Of a DNA stretch of 64,000 bases, positions 59,879 to 64,000 are shown piece by piece (the stretch's first letter is position 1; every line of letters starts with the position of its first letter). The notes under the pieces are model-generated. The model did no database searches. It was given only the letters and a program-made list of their open reading frames with translations, and had not been told where the DNA came from. The translations under genes were made by a program, and so were the position numbers. The stretch spans positions 58,791 through 122,790 of the forward strand of contig RBZT01000525.1 in NCBI GenBank assembly GCA_003693705.1. Direction: 5' to 3'. Source of the stretch: Polymyxa betae (Eukaryota; Endomyxa; Phytomyxea; Plasmodiophorida; Plasmodiophoridae).

Positions 59879-60646
59879 TTAAAGATCTTCATCGAACTCG
59901 TTGGCGAAAGTATCGTCCGTGCTTAGAGCGGTGAAGGCGTATTTCGGCTGCTGTGACGCTAGATGATGGTTGAACAGAGCGGCGATGGCGCCCAATGCCG
60001 CCCCGATAGGGTAGCAGATACTCTGGTCGCGCATGAACGCCAAACGAAGGTGGGCGATTTCGACATCTTCGACGTCCAGCATGCCGAAAACGAACCCGAA
60101 TACCAGACCCATGAAGACAGAGGTAGCTAATATTAGATGAACTTGTTCTTCAGTTTCTATAAGACCTGGGCTGGTCTCGGTTTGGCAGGTAGAGACGAAG
60201 AAGTTAATGATGTCGAGAATTGCGAATAAAAGAGCGAAAACCACTGAAATGCCCAGGCAGCAGAACAAAGGAACCTTTGACATATATCCGAATCGTGTCA
60301 CCAATGGCGTATCCAAAACAAAGCAGATCAAGCCCGACAGGATCACGAGTGATGAGAAAGCCAACAGAAGTAAGGATTTGGGTTGCGACAGTGTTTTTAC
60401 ACGCCAGAAGATAATACCACCAATAAACAAGAAAAGAACGCCAAAGTACTAACAAAGTACATCAGCACATTCCATATCTGCGATGGCTGCAAAACCTACG
60501 AAGCCGAAAAACGGATTCAGGCTAATCTCGACCAGAGTGCAGTTGGCGATGAATGAAACAACGGCCCCTAGCAAGGCGCCGGAGACGGCGACGCCCGTCG
60601 TCCTGCTTGCTGACTTCACCCATTCCGTTGTGCTGATTTTACTCAT
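59879..60646 (-). CDS. Polytopic membrane protein, unknown
   Basis: Starts MSKISTTEWVKSASR (ATG 60646). The first hydrophobic segment is VAVSGALLGAVVSFIA. A 51-nt GT-AG intron (about 60450-60500), containing an in-frame TAG, must be removed to join NPFFGF to YFGVLFLFIGGIIFWRV. Further helices are LLLLAFSSLVILSGLICF, VPLFCCLGISVVFALLF, ATSVFMGLVFGFVFG and PIGAALGAIAALF. The tail is acidic (TFANEFDEDL). About six helices in total. No family recognised. Confidence 0.65.
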
Positions 60647-61010
60647 TCTCTGGAGAATGTTCTGCAATACAATGAACAACAGTACTATGATGAAGTCGAC
60701 TGGAACACAGAGGCAGTAGCGTTATCACAGTGGACAAACCCTCGCTCTGAGTCTATGACGGTCTGAACTCCAGACCAGCTGCAGTTTGTGTCGAAACGTA
60801 GCCACACATGTAACTGTTGCAATTGCATTGTCTATTTGGCGCTGTACCTACAGCAATTTCAAAACGTGAATTCAATGTTACTAACTAGCCTACTCAATTC
60901 CGAAACGCAAATGTATAGAAGAGTTAACATGCTTTTCAACAAGTTTAGCTCTATTGATTGCTTATTTTATTGTCATCTGCCTTGGTTAGTTTGTGGCAAA
61001 CCCAGGAGCT

Positions 61011-61758
61011 TTATCTCAACATTCGGTAATCAAAGCCAGATCGAGACCTTCGTGAGATAGCCCAGCAGACAATTACGGCACTTAACAACAGAATTGCAAT
61101 GATGATAAGGGATATAAACCATGCGCCAGTGATGGAACATTGGCCCCAGCACCAGCTTTCTGGATAGACATCGACATACACGCCCAGGGAATCGCTGACG
61201 ACGTAGTATTTATGGCCATTCTTGAACGGCCCACCCTCTAGGCATAATCCGCCAGGTCCAGTTCGATTGCTATGAAACTCCTTCTGGTAAGATTCGCCAA
61301 ACATTCTGTACGTGATGGTGCCTTGCCGAGCATAAATGCAGCCAGGATTACTAACACATGATGAGCAGGTCCCGCCTGTGACATCACCACATCGGCATTG
61401 ATGATCAGCGAATAACGACGCCTCGTCGTCTTGAGGACAGCCGGCCATCAAGCTCAGGCAAATCTGTGATCGTGGGCACCAATGGCATCCTGTCGTCAAA
61501 TATTCAGCTAACTCATTGAGAGGATCGTCGAATTTTTGCAAAAAAATGTAAAATGCTTGAAAGGTTCCCATTGATCAGACAGTATTTGCAAACTTTTTCA
61601 ATTTGAAGACGCTTACCCCAATCCTTCTGCGTCAGGCAGGACGAGCAATCATTACTCTCAATGCATCGAGAAGAGAGAGTCAGGAAGGTGTCTACATGAC
61701 TCCTAGCAGCGGTTACAGAGCCGACTGTGGCAATCATGAGTACAATAATAACAGCCAT
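61011..61758 (-). CDS. Type I membrane protein with PSI domain, PTTG1IP-like
   Basis: The signal peptide (MAVIIVLMIATVGSVTA) is followed by RCIESNDCSSCLTQKDWG. A GTAAG intron of about 130 nt splices to CHWCPRSQICLSLMAGCP. Together these give the cysteine order of a plexin-semaphorin-integrin (PSI) module. A second Cys-rich part (CRCGDVTGGTCSSCVSNPGC) and a beta-rich region (KYYVVSDSLGVYVDVYP) precede one transmembrane helix (GAWFISLIIIAILLLSAVIV) and a short basic cytosolic tail. The layout matches PTTG1IP-type proteins, although the ligand is unknown. Ends at 61011. Confidence 0.72.
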
Positions 61759-62138
61759 TTTATGAGCAATACAAAAATGAAAAATCTTCTCTGTCTTGTA
61801 TGTAGGTCGGGCTCAGTGACTCGGAGGTTAAGTGTCGTGGAGGGTTTCGCATCACTGGATCATTGATCAACTGGAACGTGAGGCCGCTTTCAATCATTGC
61901 TCTCAAAGCGAATGAAAATGCAACATGCAACTTTTTTTTAAATTTATGATTCTGCTACAAAGAGGTGAGCTCGATACAGATAAATACCCAAGCTTTTCGT
62001 CTATCAAAATGAAATCTATCGATAGTTCAAATATAGGTAAGAACTAAATCAGCTCATATTGTGAGTTCAGTTCGGTTCACATTTCAGACTCAGTAGTCTA
62101 TATGTGTAGTCGTGTAACCATTCCAAAACTATCGCTTT

Positions 62139-62336
62139 TTATGATTTTTTTGGCTTGCATGGAAGACGATCGCACCTTGTCTTCAAATTCTGATCATCTT
62201 CATACTCGATGACATAATGGAATTGGTGTTTATGTATGCATTTAAGACGAGGGTAAGGATGATGTTCAGGGGGAGCTGTGGGCTGGATCCTGGTGGGCGG
62301 AAGGCGATGATGGTTGGTAGTCTTCACAGACTGCAT
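62139..62336 (-). CDS. Possible small gene or 3' exon, unknown
   Basis: A 65-codon frame from an ATG: Pro/His-rich start, then KCIHKHQFHYVIEYEDDQ and a Cys/Lys-rich end. It could be the last exon of a small secreted protein, but no upstream exon was found. Low support. Confidence 0.22.
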   Translation of the reverse strand: MQSVKTTNHHRLPPTRIQPTAPPEHHPYPRLKCIHKHQFHYVIEYEDDQNLKTRCDRLPCKPKKS

Positions 62337-62561
62337 GGTAATTTGAAATCAAAATCGAATACGTTCGTAGCAGAAGAGTTGCTGGAAGAGTACTTGATTA
62401 TTCAAGTCGTCCGTGATGCAAGAAAGCTGTCAGAGACTGCATCACACGATTCATGCATTTTAAGTGTCGATGAATTTCCCGAAGGATGTGCAACTTGTGG
62501 AGAATAATTGAAAACTCCTAAAGAATTATTGTCTGGCCGAGTTATAGTATGGAATTAGAGT

Positions 62562-62983
62562 TTACTGGCCAGTTTGACACTTTATAAAGATACAGGTTAC
62601 AATAGCAGAGACACCAGCAACAAGTCCTTCACCTGCAATCACACATGCAGTAAAGGTTACCGATCGAGATTTTATGTACAAAAAGGCCACGATTCCCAGT
62701 ATATAAACAAAGGATGTGATAGAATTGAATATTGTTCCCCAAAGCAGTTGCTCGCGCCTTAATGGCGCTGCGATATACAAAATCAATTACAAAACAAACC
62801 AGATCTAAGAATGAATACTTACGTAACGCTGGACGTCCGAAATCTGCCAAACAAAAGGCCACGATTCCCAGTATAAAGGGTGTGATAGAATTAAATATTG
62901 TTCCCCAAAGCAGTTGCTCGCGCCTTAATGGTGCTGCAATTTACAAAATCAATTACAAAACAAACCAGATCTAAAATGAATAC
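62562..62983 (-). CDS. Membrane protein 3' exons with tandemly duplicated exon
   Basis: Two near-identical exons encode PLRREQLLWGTIFNSIT followed by a hydrophobic stretch (ILGIVAF). The upstream copy (about 62930-62820) ends DFGRPALR with a GTAAG donor, and the downstream copy (about 62770 on) continues LYIKSRSVTFTACVIAG. Then follow GLVAGVSAIVTCIFIK and the stop at 62562-62564. Both copies have the same 3' splice acceptor and branch region. I do not recognise the transporter-like family, and no start exon was located upstream (62984-63400), so this may be a decaying or partial gene. Confidence 0.45.
62681..62983. repeat. Direct duplication of about 135 bp (62681-62818 and 62853-62983)
   Basis: Two copies share more than 90 percent of positions over the exon and part of the preceding intron, separated by 34 bp. 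Main differences are a few substitutions and small indels near 62700 and 62872. Confidence 0.88.
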
Positions 62984-63774
62984 CGTGCCTACTCTGATAA
63001 CCGATACTGCCTAGAATCACCTATTGAATCGGATATCAAAATATATATACACTGAGCATATGATCCAATAATCCTGCTCAATTGACATTAAAGTCCGGAT
63101 AAATTTGTGCATGTATTAGCGATTTCCTTTACCAGTCTGGCAAATATTCTTCAGATAGTCATGGAAAGCTTCCGCTTGGGCAGTCGTGTCCGGAATTGTA
63201 GAATCTCCATAACAAAATGCCCGTTTATGAGCTCTTTTCTATTAGAAAAAGTTTCTATGTTTATTCTGATATTTAATGGAGACTTTACTTCGCTTTCATT
63301 CTTGTTCGTGTGACATCAATTCCAGTAGCGATCATATTCGACATTTCTCATAATTAATCGTTAAAAAATTCTCGATAAAAGGCGATTCATGTTCTGCCAA
63401 TTTCGCGATAAATGACACCATCGACCACTCAAAGATGTCGTCAGCGGGTTCCGGCGCGCAGAGTATTTTCTAAAATTTATTCGAAAAAGATAGAGCACAA
63501 AAACTGTGAGAAACAGGGTGCGCACATTTTTCTATGCGGGAGCAGCCCACCTCTGCTCGGCGCACTGCCTAGACGCGGGTAAAACCACCCCCTACCGCCA
63601 TTTCCCATACAAAAAGATCTCGGGCCAGGTAAAGCGCTCGTGCCAGGCAAAATCTGACAGAGCAATCGCCGAACTCATCCTCATCCAGAATCAAAAAAAG
63701 ATAACATGTTCAAGAACCCCACTGACCTGCACATGTTTATCGCTATTATTATTGTCATGTGACGTATACACTCA
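62984..63774. other. Noncoding stretch before the satellite
   Basis: No gene recognised. The first 400 bp are AT-rich; 63420-63670 is richer in GC with short frames only. Confidence 0.45.
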
Positions 63775-63887
63775 CGAACCCAATCGAACCCAATCGAACC
63801 CAATCGAACCCAATCGAACCCAATCGAACCCAATCGAACCCAATCGAACCCAATCGAACCCAATCGAACCCAATCGAACCCAATCGA
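63775..63887. repeat. Tandem 10-bp satellite, about 11 copies
   Basis: Perfect head-to-tail copies of CAATCGAACC (10 full copies at 63781-63880 plus partial flanks). Read on the minus strand, the 30-bp super-period gives a spurious IGFDWVRLGS protein. Not the TTAGGG telomere unit. Confidence 0.95.
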
Positions 63888-64000
63888 GATCATTTCTTCG
63901 CCTCGCCCCACCTACACTTACACTTGCACCCACGATGATTCACCCCTTTTTTCGGTCGGAACGAATTAACATTCTTAATATTGTCACAGCACAACTGTGT

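Noticed and set aside
63681-63911. Open frame with repeated IGFDWVRLGS
   Set aside because: It is simply the translation of the 10-bp satellite, not a gene.

Overview
The window is nuclear DNA of a compact eukaryotic genome. Genes lie 0.1-1 kb apart on both strands. Almost every one is broken by very short GT-AG introns (about 30-65 nt) with a CTNAY-like branch point just before the acceptor, so single open frames rarely equal a gene. Unless stated otherwise, CDS spans run from the start codon to the stop codon and include introns; I inferred the splices by eye from homology, frame and splice sites. No rRNA, CRISPR or operon structure is visible. There is one tRNA gene, tRNA-Ser(GCU).

The gene set suggests a unicellular eukaryote that makes both cilia and actin-based protrusions. 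DAW1 (axonemal dynein assembly) argues for a flagellum, and CYFIP/Sra-1 (a WAVE/SCAR complex subunit) argues for Arp2/3-driven crawling. With a pair of secreted expansin-like proteins and a small metallothionein, my best guess is a zoosporic fungus or a close relative, but the lineage is not proven here.

Layout. 0-9 kb: GPN3, a secreted His/Gly-rich protein, a coiled-coil protein, an EF-hand-like protein, tRNA-Ser, DAW1 and a PAQR receptor with a large loop insertion. 9-15 kb: enoyl-CoA reductase (TECR), a divergent heme oxygenase-like protein with two heme-regulatory CP motifs, a small membrane protein, an OTUD6-type deubiquitinase, metallothionein and small unknowns. 15-20 kb: Sec61 alpha and glutamine-dependent NAD synthetase. 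21-24 kb: an AT-rich, gene-poor island holding an 846-bp hAT-type element with perfect 14-bp terminal repeats and an 8-bp target duplication. 24-34 kb: acetyl-CoA acetyltransferase, a BTB/BACK/SPRY protein, two expansin-like genes and an amino acid transporter. 34-46 kb: MscS channel, mitochondrial TyrRS, CHMP7, IMPACT/YIH1, aspartic protease, RNase P subunit RPP21 and an RWD-like membrane protein. 46.8-52.1 kb: CYFIP. 52-64 kb: small membrane proteins, a membrane protein with a 13-residue triple repeat, ARMC1, PIGA, a PSI-domain membrane protein, a duplicated exon and a 10-bp satellite.

Functionally this is a mixed housekeeping neighbourhood: secretion and GPI anchoring (Sec61, PIGA), lipid and acetyl-CoA metabolism (TECR, ACAT), NAD synthesis, mitochondrial translation and dynamics (TyrRS, ARMC1), ESCRT (CHMP7), and motility (DAW1, CYFIP). 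I see no gene cluster acting as one pathway. The more unusual items are the loop-inserted PAQR, the heme oxygenase-like protein with CP motifs, the triple-BACK SPRY protein, the expansin pair and the intact hAT footprint.
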